From contig CM061132.1 in assembly GCA_030789695.1 (NCBI GenBank), positions 27,995,858 to 28,059,857 on the forward strand: DNA of 64,000 nt, read 5' to 3'. This document shows positions 43,595-56,027 of the stretch, one piece after another. The notes under the pieces were generated by a model. It was not told the origin of the DNA and made no database searches. It worked only from the letters and a program-made list of their open reading frames with translations. Source of the DNA: Scilla litardierei. Taxonomy: Eukaryota; Streptophyta; Magnoliopsida; Asparagales; Asparagaceae. Both the position numbers and the translations under genes were made by a program. Within the stretch, counting starts at the first letter, position 1. Every line of letters starts with the position of its first letter.

Positions 43595-46500
43595 GTGTGG
43601 TTTTGGTGTGCACATTTCCTGCACGAGTCCTCTTTGACTCTGGTGCATCGATGTGCATTATTTCTCGGAGCTTCGTGGAGAGGCATTCCTTGTCGACGTC
43701 CCCTCTTCCCAAGAGTTGGAATATCGTTACAGGGAATGGCGTGGTCTCGGTGCATCGTGGTTGCAATTCTTGCTCGTTAGTGGTCTGTGGACATGAGCTT
43801 TTCGCTGATTTCATTGTCCATGACATCATCAACTATGATGCAGTTCTTGGGATGGACTGGCTTGCGAGCTTCTATGCTACGATCGACTGTTGGAGGAAGA
43901 AGGTGGTGTTCGAGATTCCCGGACACCCAGTATTTGAGTTCAGTCGTGGTAGCAGTTCGCTTGGTCCTGTCAGATTTCGGGCCAGGCCGGTGGATGTTGT
44001 GGCTATGCAGATGGAGTTGGAGTGGCCAGCTGTGGTGCGAGATTTTGGTGACGTCTTCCCCGAGGAGATGTCTGGTTTGCCACCTGATCGAGCTCTAGAA
44101 TTTTCTATCGATCTCATTCCAGGTGCGCAGCCGATTTCGAAGGCGCCGTATCGTATGGCACCTGCAGAATTTGAAGAGTTGCGGAAGCAGTTGGATGAGC
44201 TCTTACAGAAGGGTTATATCAATCCCAGTGTGTCTCCGTGGGGAGCACCGGTGCTGCTGGTGAAGAAGAAGGATGGTTCGCATCGCATGTGCGTGGACTA
44301 TCAGGAGTTGAATGCGGTGACCATTAAGAATAAATACCCGTTGCCTTGCATCGATGATATTTTTGATCAGCTTGGAGGTTCGAGGGTGTTTTCTAAATTG
44401 GATTTGAGGAGTGGTTACCATCAGTTGAAGGTGAAGAAGGATGATGTTCCGAAGACAGCGTTCAGGATGAAGTATGGACACTATGAGTTTGTGGTTATGC
44501 CTTTCGGCGTAACTAACGCACCCGCAGTTTTCATGAATCTGATGAACCTGATTTTCTACGACTTTTTGGATAAGTTTGTCATTATCTTTATTGACGACAT
44601 TCTGATCTATTCGAAGTCAGAGGAAGAGCATGCCTCGCACTTAAGGACGGTATTGGAGATCTTGAGGAAGCATCGTTTGTATGCTAAGTTTTCGAAGTGC
44701 GAGTTTTGGCTGGATAGAGTTGCTTTTCTGGGGCATGTGATGACTGGAGATGGTATTTCAGTGGATCCCGAGAAGATTAGGGCCATCAGAGATTGGCCTG
44801 TCCCGTCGTCTGCATCTGAGATTCGGAGTTTCCTTGGACTTGCTGGTTATTATCGGCGTTTCATTAAGGACTTTTCCCGTATTGCTGAACCGATGACCAG
44901 GTTGATGCAGAAGGATGTACCTTTTGTTTGGTCGGGTGATTGTGAGAGTGCTTTTGGTATTCTGAAGGAGAGGTTGACGACTGCCCCTATTCTTGTTGTG
45001 CCTGATCGCAGCGGTGGATTTGAGATCTTTTGCTATGCTTCTGGCAAGGGTCTCGGTTGTGTGTTGCATCAGCACGGACATGTCGTGGCGTATGCGTCTC
45101 GTCAGCTTAAGGTTCATGAGAAGAATTACCCGACGCATGATTTGGAGTTGGCTGCCGTCGTGTTTGCTCTTAAGTTTTGGAGGCACTTCCTGCTGAGTGA
45201 GAAAGTGAAGATTTTCACCGATCACAAAAGCTTGAAGTATATTTTCACTCAGAAGGAGCTCAACATGCGACAGCGTCGATGGTTGGAGCTCATGGCGGAT
45301 TATGAGATTGATTTGCAGTTTCACCCTGGCAAGGTGAATGTGGTTCCAGATGCTTTGAGTAGGCTTCCCGCGGTGATGATGTTGACCTCGCAGTAGAGAT
45401 TGCAGCAGGATTTTTGCGGGTCTGGTGTTGAGATTGTCCTTCCTGGGGAGGATTCGTCGTTGATGTACATGCAGGTACAGTCGACTATCGTAGATCGGAT
45501 TAAGGCTGGCCAGGCTGAGGATCTGAAGCTGGTGAAGATTCGGGAGCAGGTGGAAGCCGGTCTGCGGACTGACTTTTTGATTCATGAGGATGGCTCGCTG
45601 AGGTTTGGAGCCAGGTTGTGTGTGCCAGCTGGGGATATCAGAGAGGAATTGATGGTGGAGGCACACAGTTCGCCGTATTCTGTGCATCCTAGTGGCACCA
45701 AGATGTACCAGGATCTTCGTCTGAATTATTGGTGGCATGGTATGAAGAGAAGTGTGGCTCGGAGTGTGGCCAAGTGCTTGGTTTGCCAGCAAGTGAAGGC
45801 GGAGCATCAGCGTACGGCCGGGTTGCTACAACCGCTTCCGATTCCGGAGTGGAAATGGCAACACATCACTATGGATTTCGTGACTGGACTACCTCGGAGT
45901 CCGAAGCAGAATGACGCGATTTGGGTGATCGTAGATCGATTGACCAAATCCGCGCACTTTATTCCGTTCTGAGTGGGACAGTCCACTGAGGCGCTGGCGA
46001 GGAGATATATGGAGGTAAATTCTTTTTACTCTTCGTTTTATTTCCTTTTCCTAGTTTAGATAGTGATGTAGCGTGAATCGTGCAGGAGGTTGTGCGACTT
46101 CACGGAGTCCCCGTGAGTATCGTGTTGGACAGAGACACGAGGTTCACATCTCAGTTCTGGCAGAGTTTGCAGAAGAGCTTGGGTACGCGTCTGAGTTTTA
46201 GCACGGCGTACCATCCGCAGACGGATGGCCAGTCTGAGAGGACGATTCAGATCTTGGAGGACATGATGAGGGCGTGCATGTTGGATTTCAAGGGTTCGTG
46301 GGAGGACCATCTACATCTGGTGGAGTTTTCCTATAACAACAGCTTCCAGGCGAGTATTGGCATGGCGCCTTTCGCCGCTCTGTATGGGAGGAAATGTCGA
46401 TCGCCATTGAGTTGGGATGACGTTGGTGATCGGGAGCTGTTGGGACCTGAGATGATCGTGGAGGCCGTGGATATCGTCAGGAATATTCGGGAGAGGTTGA

Positions 46501-46988
46501 GAATTGCTCAGGACCGTTTTAAGCATTGGGCGGATGCTAAACATCGTCCTTTGGAGTTTCAGCCGGGCAACCATGTGTTCTTGAAGATTTCCCCGAATCG
46601 TGGTGTGATTCGTTTCGGGAAGCGAGGGAAGTTGAGCCCGCGATACATTGGACCGTTTGACATTTTGGAGAGGGTTGGTGAGGTAGCTTATCGCTTGGCC
46701 TTGCCTCCATCTTTGGAAGGAGTTCACAATGTTTTCCATGTGTCGCAGCTTCGTCGATACATTAGCGATCCATCTCATGCTGTGGATTTTTCAGAGATTA
46801 CCGTTCGCCCCGATATGACGTATGACCAGCATCCAGTGCAGATTCTGGACAGGCGATAGAAATCACTTCGGAACAAGATTGTCAATCTTGTAAGGGTGAT
46901 GTGGCGACACGGCTCACCTGGAGAGTCTACTTGGGAGAATGAGGATGAGATGCGAGAGCGTTTCCCACTTTTGTTTCCGGACACGTGA
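43595..46988 (+). pseudogene. pol: Chromovirus pol: protease, reverse transcriptase, RNase H, integrase, chromodomain
   Basis: Protease has LFDSGAS (near 43628). Reverse transcriptase has [28 protein letters not shown] and the FIDD box at 44587-44598. RNase H reads CYASGKGLG, where the first catalytic Asp is Tyr (45034-45036). Integrase has the HHCC finger (EAHSSPYSVHP, CLVCQQVK), the core Asp, DRDTRF and [13 protein letters not shown]. The C-terminus has the [12 protein letters not shown] region and a chromodomain-like end (ESTWENEDEMRERFP). In-frame stops are TAG 45394-45396, TGA 45970-45972 and TAG 46857-46859. An intron-like 71 bp interrupts integrase at 46015. Confidence 0.93.
46015..46085 (+). 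other. Possible 71-bp intron inside integrase
   Basis: Exon ...RRYME ends ATGGAG; GTAAATTC to CGTGCAG is T-rich and contains stops. The next exon, GAGGTTGTG, resumes [13 protein letters not shown] in frame. The joined protein matches ordinary integrase across the splice without gap. Confidence 0.65.
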
Positions 46989-47034
46989 GTGTTTGGAAAT
47001 TCCGAGGACGGAATTTTTCTTAAGTTGGGGAGGA
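46989..47034 (+). promoter_or_regulatory. Tail and polypurine tract of the chromovirus
   Basis: AAGTTGGGGAGGA lies immediately before the TGTAACGACTGG of the 3' LTR and would prime plus-strand DNA synthesis. Confidence 0.85.
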
Positions 47035-49460
47035 TGTAACGACTGGTTTTCATGTATCTGGATTTATTATATATAATATATGTTTTGGTGGATTTTCTCC
47101 TCATGCGTGGTTTTCGTCTCCGTAACTTTCATTTTCGATCGTTTCGTCGTGTTTTCTCGTTTCTTCCTTAGGATCGTCGATTTTGAAGTATGTCATTCGT
47201 GACGGGCTTCATAACGGTCGTATCTAACTGCTAGATCAAGCCTAGGAGTCTTAGGAATCGATCCCGGAGCTCCGCGCTCCGTATCGGAACTTTTGGTGCT
47301 CATTAGCCGGTGTAAGAAGGGGCACCGACCGACTAGATGACGATCCAGTCGGTCGACAATCCTTCTTGGACCGACTAGTTGGCTTTCTAAATTTCTCAGA
47401 AGTTACTGTTTATCGTTAGTCGGTCTAAGAACGTTGGTTGACCGACTAGGTTGCAAACTAGTCGGTCAGCAATGCTTCTTTAACCGACTAACACATCATC
47501 TAAATTTTAGTATCAGTACTGTTCATTCTTAGTCGGACTAAGTTCATCTTTCGACCGACTAGTTGTCAAACTAGTCGGTCAGTAGTTGTTCACCGACCGA
47601 CTAAATCCAAACCCCATTTTCGTTCAGAAGTTACTGTTTACACTTAGTCGGTCTGCGTTGGTCGACCGACCGACTAGTTGCCAAACTAGTCGGTCAGTGG
47701 TTGCTCTTTGACCGACTAATCTGTGTTAAAACCCTAATTTCTGGGCAGCCGCCAGCCCATCCTATTTATACCCCTCCCAAACGTTTTCTTCTTCCTCCAC
47801 TCGACCCAAAACCCTAGTTTCTCCCCCATTGAGCCCCCTTCCACCTCCAACCCTTATTCTTTCATTCCAAGCCCAAGATCCATCATCCAAACCATCCCTC
47901 AACTCATTCTACCTCTCATCTTCCCCAAATCTCCATCAAATCCCCAAAATCCCCCAAAAACCCTAATTCTCCAAACTTCTCCATTCGTTTCCAGATCTGG
48001 TCCTTAGGTTCTCCGGAGTGTTTCTTCTGCCTCCTCACGGTAAGAAATCGATCTCTTGACGTTTTCATAACCTATTTGTATTTTTTATGAAACCCTAATG
48101 AAATTTCATGTTGTTTGATGTTTGTTTCCCCATAACAGCGATTTCCCCCTAGCTTAGCATCCGCGAGACGAACCTTCGTGATCGTCTTCCCCGGTGCTAG
48201 GCAAGTGAAACTTGCCACTTAGGGTTTAGGCCATGTTTTAGGCCATTTGCTTGTTGTAGGCGTAAAAGAGGCTAGGCGACGAAATGATACTCGCCTAGAC
48301 GCAAGTTAGGAGCTAGCTTGACAACGAAGCTAGTTCCGACATATACCATGTTGCACAATTCCCATGTCATGTTTAAATTCCATTAACGGTACGCAAATTA
48401 ATTGTCATGTCATTGCATTCTTTAAGTGATCCCGTGATTGCGTAGCATCGCTACAATACTTGTGTTTCCTGGCTCGTGACCAGAAGCGAGCATAATGAGT
48501 TGCTAACCCCAACGCTCGATATTGAATTGTGAAATAGGAAAACAAGCTCCCGTGCGGGGCAACCCTGGCTCACTTGCTGGGCTCATGTACAGGGACCCTG
48601 GCTTGTTTACGTGTGGGATGGGGTAAGAGTTAAGCGGTCATTCAACTGGGGGTCTGCCTGATCAGCAACTGCAGTTGTAAGGCGTAAACTCTGGGGTGGG
48701 GTAGTGTTTAGTGCCGATCGGCGTGAATGTTGTACCATTCAGCTGAAGGGCGTAAACATCTACAAACAACTTGAAACGTGACTAGTGAATTGATCGAGAT
48801 TGTTAGTAGCTCGGCTACTCTTGTCTTGTCCCGATAATTGTTCTCTTGTACTTATTGTCTCGCCATGTCTTACTTGCGCACTCATGTTATAACTGCCATG
48901 TCATGCATACTAAAACTGCTAGGTTGCTAGTTGCCTTACTTTCAGTTTCCTTGCCCAAGTCTTTTAGACTTGCTGACATGTGCCCCTTTACTCTTTTGGG
49001 TGACACATGTTAGATCCCGAGCCTGAGTACCTTGTTGAGGACGAGGTGTTTGCTGACGCTGAGCCCGAGCCTGTGTTTGACGGGGAGTACGTGGACACTG
49101 GGGACCAGTCCTAGTGTCTTCGCTGAGTTTTACTTTTGTTTAGACTGCTGTTTTGTTATCGGTGCATAGCACCTATACTTTGTGACATTGTTGCTTTTGT
49201 TGGCCTTGTTCTGGGCCTTTAGACTCTTTCTTTTAGCCTGGCGGCTTTTCTGGATGTTGAATTTGTTTTAATGTTGGACAATTTATGAGATATGAGAACT
49301 TTATTTCTGTCTCTCCTTTTATTATTATTGTTGCTCCGTTTGTGGTTACAGGGACCTGCTTATGTTTTATTGACGCTTATCGGGTTTGGGGCTACACAGC
49401 TCCACTCCCGTGCGGACCTTTTCACGTCTCGCCTCCATTTTAGGGAAGCGGGTCGTGGCA
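47035..49460 (+). repeat. 3' LTR of the chromovirus
   Basis: It is 2426 bp, with the hairpin array at 47324-47720, the TATA-like box at 47763-47771 and the intron-like stretch at 48040-48138. It ends GGGTCGTGGCA, against GTGACA in the 5' LTR. Confidence 0.95.
47324..47720 (+). repeat. Hairpin array in the chromovirus 3' LTR
   Basis: It is equivalent to 40071-40465 with very few changes (for example AGTCGGACTAAG against AGTCGGTCTAAG). Confidence 0.92.
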
Positions 49461-50481
49461 GAAGGCCAATGGGTCGAACTACTTGAGTTGGTAGCTGGAC
49501 CTGAAGTTCCACCTGCGCTCTCATGGGTTCAATCTAACACACATAGAAAAGGTAACAAACAGTACTGCCACAACTGAAAAGGATGCTTCTAAAGAAGCCC
49601 CTATTACAGAAGAAGTTTCCGATATACTTAAGGCAAAAGCCATTATTTATATCAAGAAACACTTAGACTCGACCCTGAAGGACGAGTACATTACTTTAGA
49701 GGATCCGTATGAGCTATGGAACGCATTTGAGGAGCGGTACAGACATCAAAGGGATGTCATACTCCCCCTAGCGCCGTATGAGTGGACTCATCTCCGCATA
49801 CAGGATTACAAATCCGTAGCAGAGTATAACTCAGCATTATTCCGAATCACCTCACGCCTGAAGTTGTGTGGTAAGAATATGATTGAGAGGATGTTGCTAG
49901 AGAAGACGTTTACGTCTTTTCATGAGAAGGACATGATCTTTATGCAACAGTACCGTGAAAGAAAGTTCACAAAGTACTCTGATATGCTCTCATGCCTACT
50001 AATGGCTGAACAGAACAGAGAGTTGTTGATTGCCACTCAAAATCTACGCCCTCCTGGCTCTGCTCCACTTCCACCTCCTGTAGAGGCACATTTCCAGTCT
50101 TCCCAGAAGAACAAGACGGATAAGAAGGAAAAATTCCAGAAATGGAAAGAACTGAAGCAGTGGAAAAAGGCTACTCCTAAGGCTCCTCCCCAGAACCAGA
50201 AGTTCATGGAAAAGAAGCAATATCAGACGCCTAATAAAGGTGGTCCTCCCAAGAAAGACTGGGAGGATTCATGCTCTAGATGCGGAATGACTGGCCATTG
50301 GTCCAGAAACTGCCGCACAGCCAGACACCTCCAGGATCTCTACCAAGCAGGTCTCAAGCCTCATGCTGAGACAAACTCGATAGATGGGGCAGTGTTACCA
50401 GCTACTACATGGAATCCAGAAGATTTCATGAATGATGACAATATGTAATTATGGACCATCTATATCTTATTTTCTAGCACT

Positions 50482-50587
50482 GTAGTAGTTTGCACGATAA
50501 TTAGGAATTATACTCCTTGTTATTTTAAAGTACTATTCAACCCCCCCCCCCCTCTAGTACTTGTGCAGTAGCTTTCAGGGCATTACA
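50482..50587 (+). repeat. Truncated 5' LTR of Sirevirus A copy 2
   Basis: It matches the last 106 bp of the 3' LTR (GTAGTAGTTTGCACGATAAT to GGGCATTACA) with a longer poly-C run. The preceding TTTTCTAGCACT belongs to neither LTR. Confidence 0.9.
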
Positions 50588-50605
50588 TTTGGTATCAAAG
50601 CCAAG
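50588..50605 (+). promoter_or_regulatory. Primer-binding site of Sirevirus A
   Basis: TTTGGTATCAAAGCCAAG follows the LTR and fits the initiator-Met tRNA site with one change (AAAGCC for AGAGCC). Confidence 0.8.
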
Positions 50606-50613
50606 TCTATGCT

Positions 50614-52847
50614 ATGTCTGCTAACGTCAACAAGACCGTGCGTCCACCTTCCGACTATAGCACCTTCAGGAACCGTGAAGGAGCATCTTCGGTGATGGAA
50701 GGACATTCCTCAACGAGGCCTCCATACTTCAACGGTACCAACTACGGGTACTGGAAATGCCAGATGGAAACGTTCCTCCGGAGTGCTTCACTATGGAGGG
50801 CCACGATGAAGGAATACGTCGAGCCCGTCGAAGAGGATTTCGAGAAGTGGACTCCCGCGGAGGTCGCCGCAGAGGTGAGCAATGCCAAGGCAATGAACAC
50901 CTTGCAATGCGCCTTGGAACCCAAGGATTTCAATAAGATATGCACATATAAGAGTGCATATCAAATATGGAATTCCCTCCTCATATTACATGAAGGGACT
51001 AGTAGGGTAAGAGACTCTAAACTCGTAGTAGTTAATAGAGATTACGAGTTGTTTCATATGCTACAGGGTGAGAAGATGAAGGAGTACTATGCTCGCTTCG
51101 TCGACATCACAAACGAGTTGGAGGCTCTCGGCAAAACCTACACCCAAAAGGAGAAAGTCTCGAAGATCATCGATGGACTTTCTTCTAGTTGGGAGAAACT
51201 GACCTTCGCCATCGAGGAAGGTAATGACATGAAAACATATACTGTTGTTCAACTAATGGGTACTTTAATGTCATACGAGGTTCGCAAGGATAGCAAGCTT
51301 AAGTTGCAGGACAAGATGAAGTCCTATCTAAAGCAAGACGAGCCAAAGAAGAAGGATATTGCTTTCAAGGCCGCTCCATCAACTTCCACATCAACCGATG
51401 ATGAAGACTCGGAAAACGAGTTGGACTTGGAGTCCATGGCACTCATGGCCAAGAAGTTCAACCGTTTCTTCCGAAAAGGTAACTATAAGAACAAAGCTAA
51501 ATTTGGTTCTTCTAACGCCTCCTCCTCTCCTTTGTGTTTCAAGTGCAACAAGCCAGGACACATGAAAGCGGAGTGTCCTCTAAATAAGCAGAAGGAGAAG
51601 TGGAAGGCGCCGAAATTCGATAAGTCCAAGAAGTACAAAAAGGGGTACAAAAAGGGACTTGTCGGAGCAACATTCACCGACTCTGAGGATTCCTCAAGCG
51701 GAGAGTCGGACGATGAGCAAGTGGAGCAAGCGCACATGTGCTTCATGGCGAGAGAGGAGCATGATCAAGGATCTTACTCTTCCGATGATAGCGACAACGA
51801 AGGTGATGAGGTAACAATGGATGACCTTAGGAATGCTAATTCTCAATTATGGTCTAAGTATACTAAATTAGTAAATATGTATACTAAAGTAAAAGATGAT
51901 TTAGCTAGCATCCAACCTCGCCTAAAACTATCATCACCAACAACGACACCGTTGTTGAAGAGTTGAAGAATGAGATTGTTAATCTCAAGACTCAACTTGA
52001 ACATGTTAGCATTGAGGATCCGGAAGAACATAAGATAGCGGATTTGACTTCTCAAAACTCGACGTTGAGTATTGAGAATGAGAATCTTAAATCTCGTGTT
52101 TATGTGCTCACATCGCAAATATCCACTTTGGATACTTCTTTGCGTTCTCTCACCGAGAAATATGAGAACACATTAGGCCGAATCAATGAATTCAATAAGG
52201 GTAAGGGCCATTTGGATAATATACTAAATGACTTACTTCCGGCCAAACACCACATTGGCTTGGGGTATACGATGGGAAATTCATCCAAGTCGGCCACTAC
52301 TTTCGTTAGGCCAACTTCCGGTGCTTCGACGAGTGGTAGCAAACACTCTATTGGTAGTTCATCTACCAATGGTGCTTCCACCTCGTCCACACCCTCTTTC
52401 GGAAAGAAACCCACTTTGGGTGGACCTCCAAAGAAGGGGCATGCCTACATGTACACCAATACCATGCCACGTAGGAACACACGTCCTACTCCACCGGCTC
52501 ACACATATGATGATTTCTATGCTACACGTTCACGGGCACGTGCACACCATGTGAGACACCCTCACGCACATGTTCCTCCACATGCATATGTTCACCCACA
52601 TCATCGTATGAATAATTATCGTCGTGCACCATTCCATCATGTTCCTTATGCCTATCCACAACATGCATCACGTAGAAATCAACGTCGCATGCATGCACCC
52701 AATAGGATAAGGGATCCCAAGATTTTCACTATTTGGAGCCCAAAGGACACAAGCATGGATGAAAAACAAGTTTATATGAATGCTTATTTTTCGAATGTTG
52801 TGCATAGTAGTAATTATGTGGGGAAGTTTAAGTCCAATTGGACTTAG
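50614..52847 (+). pseudogene. gag: Sirevirus A gag, one frameshift
   Basis: The ATG at 50614 starts MSANVNKTVRPPSDY. The Gag domain has FNGTNYGYWKCQMETFL and YYARFVDITNELEALGK. A CCHC knuckle CFKCNKPGHMKAEC lies at 51535-51576, then an acidic Ser-rich stretch. A frameshift near 51917 breaks the frame. The continuation (SPKTIITNNDTVVEELKN...) runs to 52847 with a coiled-coil-like part and a His/Arg-rich tail. Homology with the gag at 21386 is collinear across the shift. Gag would build the particle. Confidence 0.9.
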
Positions 52848-52920
52848 CTTCCAAAGGTTTAATCTTTAGGACCCAATGACCTTGGGTACCATGATACGAC
52901 ATTTCATATATATATAGGTA

Positions 52921-55900
52921 CTCAAGAAAAAGGAACGGAGCAACAAATTTAAATTTAGCTCCAAGAGAAATTGGATACTCGATAGCGGGTGTTCAAAACA
53001 CATGACGGGTGACACTCAATTGCTCTCCGGAGTGGTGCCCATCGCAAATGGGAACCGGGTAGTCTTTGGAGGCAACGAGAGCGGAACCATCATAGGTGTT
53101 GGCAAAGTGGGTAATCCTTCTAAACCTCTTATATGTGATGTTTACCTTGTTAAAGGATTAAACCACAATCTTATTTCAATAAGTCAACTTTGTGACAAAG
53201 GTTACAAAGTTAACTTTGCGAAAGGAATGTGCCATATTTTAAGAAAAGATAATAATGAATTATTGTTTTCCGGCACACGTCATAAGGATATATATATCCT
53301 AGATCTTCCAAGATCACATGAACAATGTCTTATTGCCAACACAAGTGAACAACACTTATGGCATAGACGTTTTGGTGATGTGAACTTTGGAACACTTTTT
53401 AAGCTTTCCAAGTTAAACTCTATTATAGGCTTCCCTAAGCTTGTCTTTCAAAAGAAAATCTTTTGTGACTCGTGTCAACGAGGCAAGCTTCCAAAATCTT
53501 CATTTAAACCTAAGAAAAGCATTTCTTCTAAGCGGCCTCTAGAGCTATTACATCTAGATTTATTTGGGCAAACTAGAGTTGCTTCATTAGGTAATGCAAG
53601 ATATGGGCTTGTCATCGTTGATGACTTTTCTAGGTTTACTTGGGTATTTTCATTATGTAATAAAAATGAAGCTTTTGAAAACTTCACAATTTTTGTTAAG
53701 AAAGTACAAAATCTCATTGGAACCACCATTGTCACTATTCGTAGTGATCATGGAGGGAAATTTTAGAATGAGTCTTTTGAGACATTTTGTGATGAAGTTG
53801 GTATTACACACACCTTCTCTTTCCCTCGTGCACCTCCTCAAAATGGTGTAGTTGAGAGAAAGAATATGACGCTAGTGGAGTGTGCTCGCCTATGCTTGAT
53901 GATAGCCAACTTGGCCATCAATTTTAGGCGGAAGCGGTACACACCGCTTGATATGTGTTTAATAGAATACTTTTGAGGCCCGACACTAAACAAACTTGTT
54001 ATGAATTGTTGTTTGGTAGGTTGCCTCAAGTTAAACATTTTCGTGTTTTTGGTTCAAAATGTTTTATTAAGAACACGTATGGGAGTTTGGACAAATTCGA
54101 TCCAAGATCCGATGAGGGGATTTTTGTTGGATATTCTTCGCGTAGCAAAGCCTACCGGATATACAACAAACGAACCTCAACGATCGAGGAATCACTTCAT
54201 GTGTCATTTAATGAAGGATTTGTTCCAACTAGAATTACTAATGATGATGACTCTATGGATGTCTTATGTGATTCAATTGGTGATTCTAACTCTAATGATT
54301 CTATTGATTCTATTGAGACTAACCCTACTAATGAAGTTGTTGAGAATGTTCCTAGTGATCAAGGTATTCCCAAACGGCTTCATACCGTTCGTGACCATCC
54401 TCATGAGCAAGTCATTGGCAATATCCATGATAGTGTCAAGACGAGATCGCAAGTGAACTACTTCGCTCATTGTGCCTTTGCCTCCTCAATTGAGCCAAAG
54501 AATGTTAATGAAGCGTGCGAAGATGGTGCTTGGATCTTAGCCATGGAGGTGGAACTCATTCAATTCGAGTGGAATGAGGTTTGGGAGCTTGTTCCATTGC
54601 CATCGAAGAACCCAACCATCATAGGGACAAAGTGGATCTTCAAGAACAAAACCGACGAAAACCAAGTCGTCGTCCGAAACAAAGCTCGGTTGGTTGCTCA
54701 AGGCTACCGTCAAGAGGAAGGTATTGATTTCGAAGAATCCTTCGCTCCGGTAGCTAGGTTAGAATCAATTAGATTATTATTGTCTTTTGCATGCCATAAA
54801 AATTTCAAACTATTTCAAATGGATGTAAAAAGTGCATTTTTAAACGGAGATGTCGTTGAGGAAGTTTATGTTTCTCAACCTCCGGGCTTTATTAATGAAA
54901 AATTTCCAAATCATGTCTTTAAACTAAAGAAAGCACTTTGCGGCTTGAGACAAGCTCATCGAGCTTGGTATGATCGCCTAAAGAATTTTATTTTGGATTT
55001 GAATTTTAAAATGGGAGAAGCCGATTCTACACTTTTTGTTAAGCATTCGAATAATGATATAATTTTAGTCCAAATATAAGTAGATGATATCATTTTCGGT
55101 GCTACTAACTTCGCTCTTTGCGAAGAGTTTTCTAATGTGATGAAGGAACAATTTGAGATGAGCCACATGGGTGAGCTCAAATATTTCTTAGGTCTCCAAA
55201 TTCGCCAAATGGACGATGCAATCTTCATACACCAAACGAAGTATACGGTGGAGTTGCTAAAGCGATTTGGAATGGAGAATGCCTCCGGGAAAAAGACTCC
55301 GATGAGCACGACTACGCATCTTGATAAGGATACGGGCGGTAAAGATGTAGACATTCGTCTATATCGAGGTATGATTGGTAGTTTACTTTATCTTACCGCA
55401 AGTAGGCCCGATATTATGTTTGCTGTATGCGTATGTGCTCGTTATCAGTCTCAACCTAAGGAGTCACACTTAGTAGCGGTAAAACGTATTTTCCGTTATC
55501 TAAGTTATACACTTGATTTTGGATTACTTTATCCAAAATCTAGCACGTATGAGTTAATCTCATATAGTGATGCCGATTATACGGGATGCAAATCCGACAG
55601 GAAAAGTACTAGTGGCACTTGCCATTTTATAGGAAATTCTCTTGTCTCTTGGTTTTCCAAGAAGCAAAATTCCGTATCACTTTCAACCACCGAGGCGGAA
55701 TACATTGCCGCCGGTGCCCTGTGTGCTCAAGTTCTTTGGATGAGACACACACTTAAAGACTTTGGTATAAACTGTGATACTTGCCCTATCATGGTTGACA
55801 ACCAAAGTGCAATATGTCTTTCCAAGAACCCGGTACACCATTCCCATTCGAAACACATAGATGTCCGACATCATTTCTTAGATGATCATGTTGCTAAAAA

Positions 55901-56027
55901 GGACATCATATTAGTGTACGTTGAAACCCAGAAGCAAATCGTCGATATTTTCACGAAACCCCTAAAGGAGGATTCCTTTGTGCGGTTGCGTCGAGAATTG
56001 GGGATTATGGGTGAATCCGAGATATAG
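52921..56027 (+). pseudogene. pol: Sirevirus A pol, copy 2, broken
   Basis: Protease has WILDSGCSKHMTGD (52972 on). The integrase finger reads LWHRRFGDVNF, with Asp where the second zinc-binding His is expected, then CDSCQRGK. The core has VIVDDFSRFTW and IRSDHGGKF. Breaks are TAG at 53764-53766, a 1-bp deletion near 53890 and TAA at 55077-55079, which replaces the Tyr of the YVDD box (intact in copy 1 at 1297). RNase H ([19 protein letters not shown]) runs to 56027. It cannot make an enzyme. Confidence 0.92.

Larger units (their letters stand above)
39781..49460 (+). mobile_element. Complete Ty3/gypsy chromovirus of Tekay (Del) type, 9680 bp
   Basis: Two LTRs of 2427 and 2426 bp differ at about 28 positions by eye, near 1.2 percent, so this is one of the youngest insertions here. 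The order gag, protease, reverse transcriptase, RNase H, integrase, chromodomain is Tekay-like. GAAGG flanks both ends. The polypurine tract AAGTTGGGGAGGA is at 47022-47034. The copy cannot be active: it has three stops, a lost RNase H Asp and defective Gag knuckles. No standard primer site follows the 5' LTR. Confidence 0.95.
39741..50448 (+). pseudogene. gag: Copia C gag, interrupted by the chromovirus
   Basis: The ATG at 39741 opens 13 codons (MARLANVDFLVLK). The frame resumes exactly at 49466 after the inserted element and one copy of GAAGG, reading ANGSNYLSW and then stop TAG (49492-49494), then open to 50448. The total is about 340 codons. The UBN2-type region includes DPYELWNAFEERY and YNSALFRITSRLKLCG. 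One CCHC knuckle CSRCGMTGHWSRNC is at 50272-50313, after a Lys-rich stretch. The reading frame across the insertion confirms the target duplication. The protein would have been particle-forming Gag; it is dead because of the insertion and the stop. Confidence 0.88.
38595..50481 (+). mobile_element. Small-LTR copia element (family C), gag split by a chromovirus, 3' part lost
   Basis: The order is LTR (38595-38715), primer site, leader of about 1 kb, gag start (39741), inserted chromovirus (39781-49460 plus target duplication), rest of gag (to 50448), then an abrupt join to Sirevirus A at about 50482. Pol and the 3' LTR are missing. Confidence 0.85.

Noticed and set aside
44758..45807. 349-codon open frame on the minus strand opposite reverse transcriptase and integrase
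   Set aside because: Antisense shadow of pol; Leu/His/Arg-rich without family resemblance.
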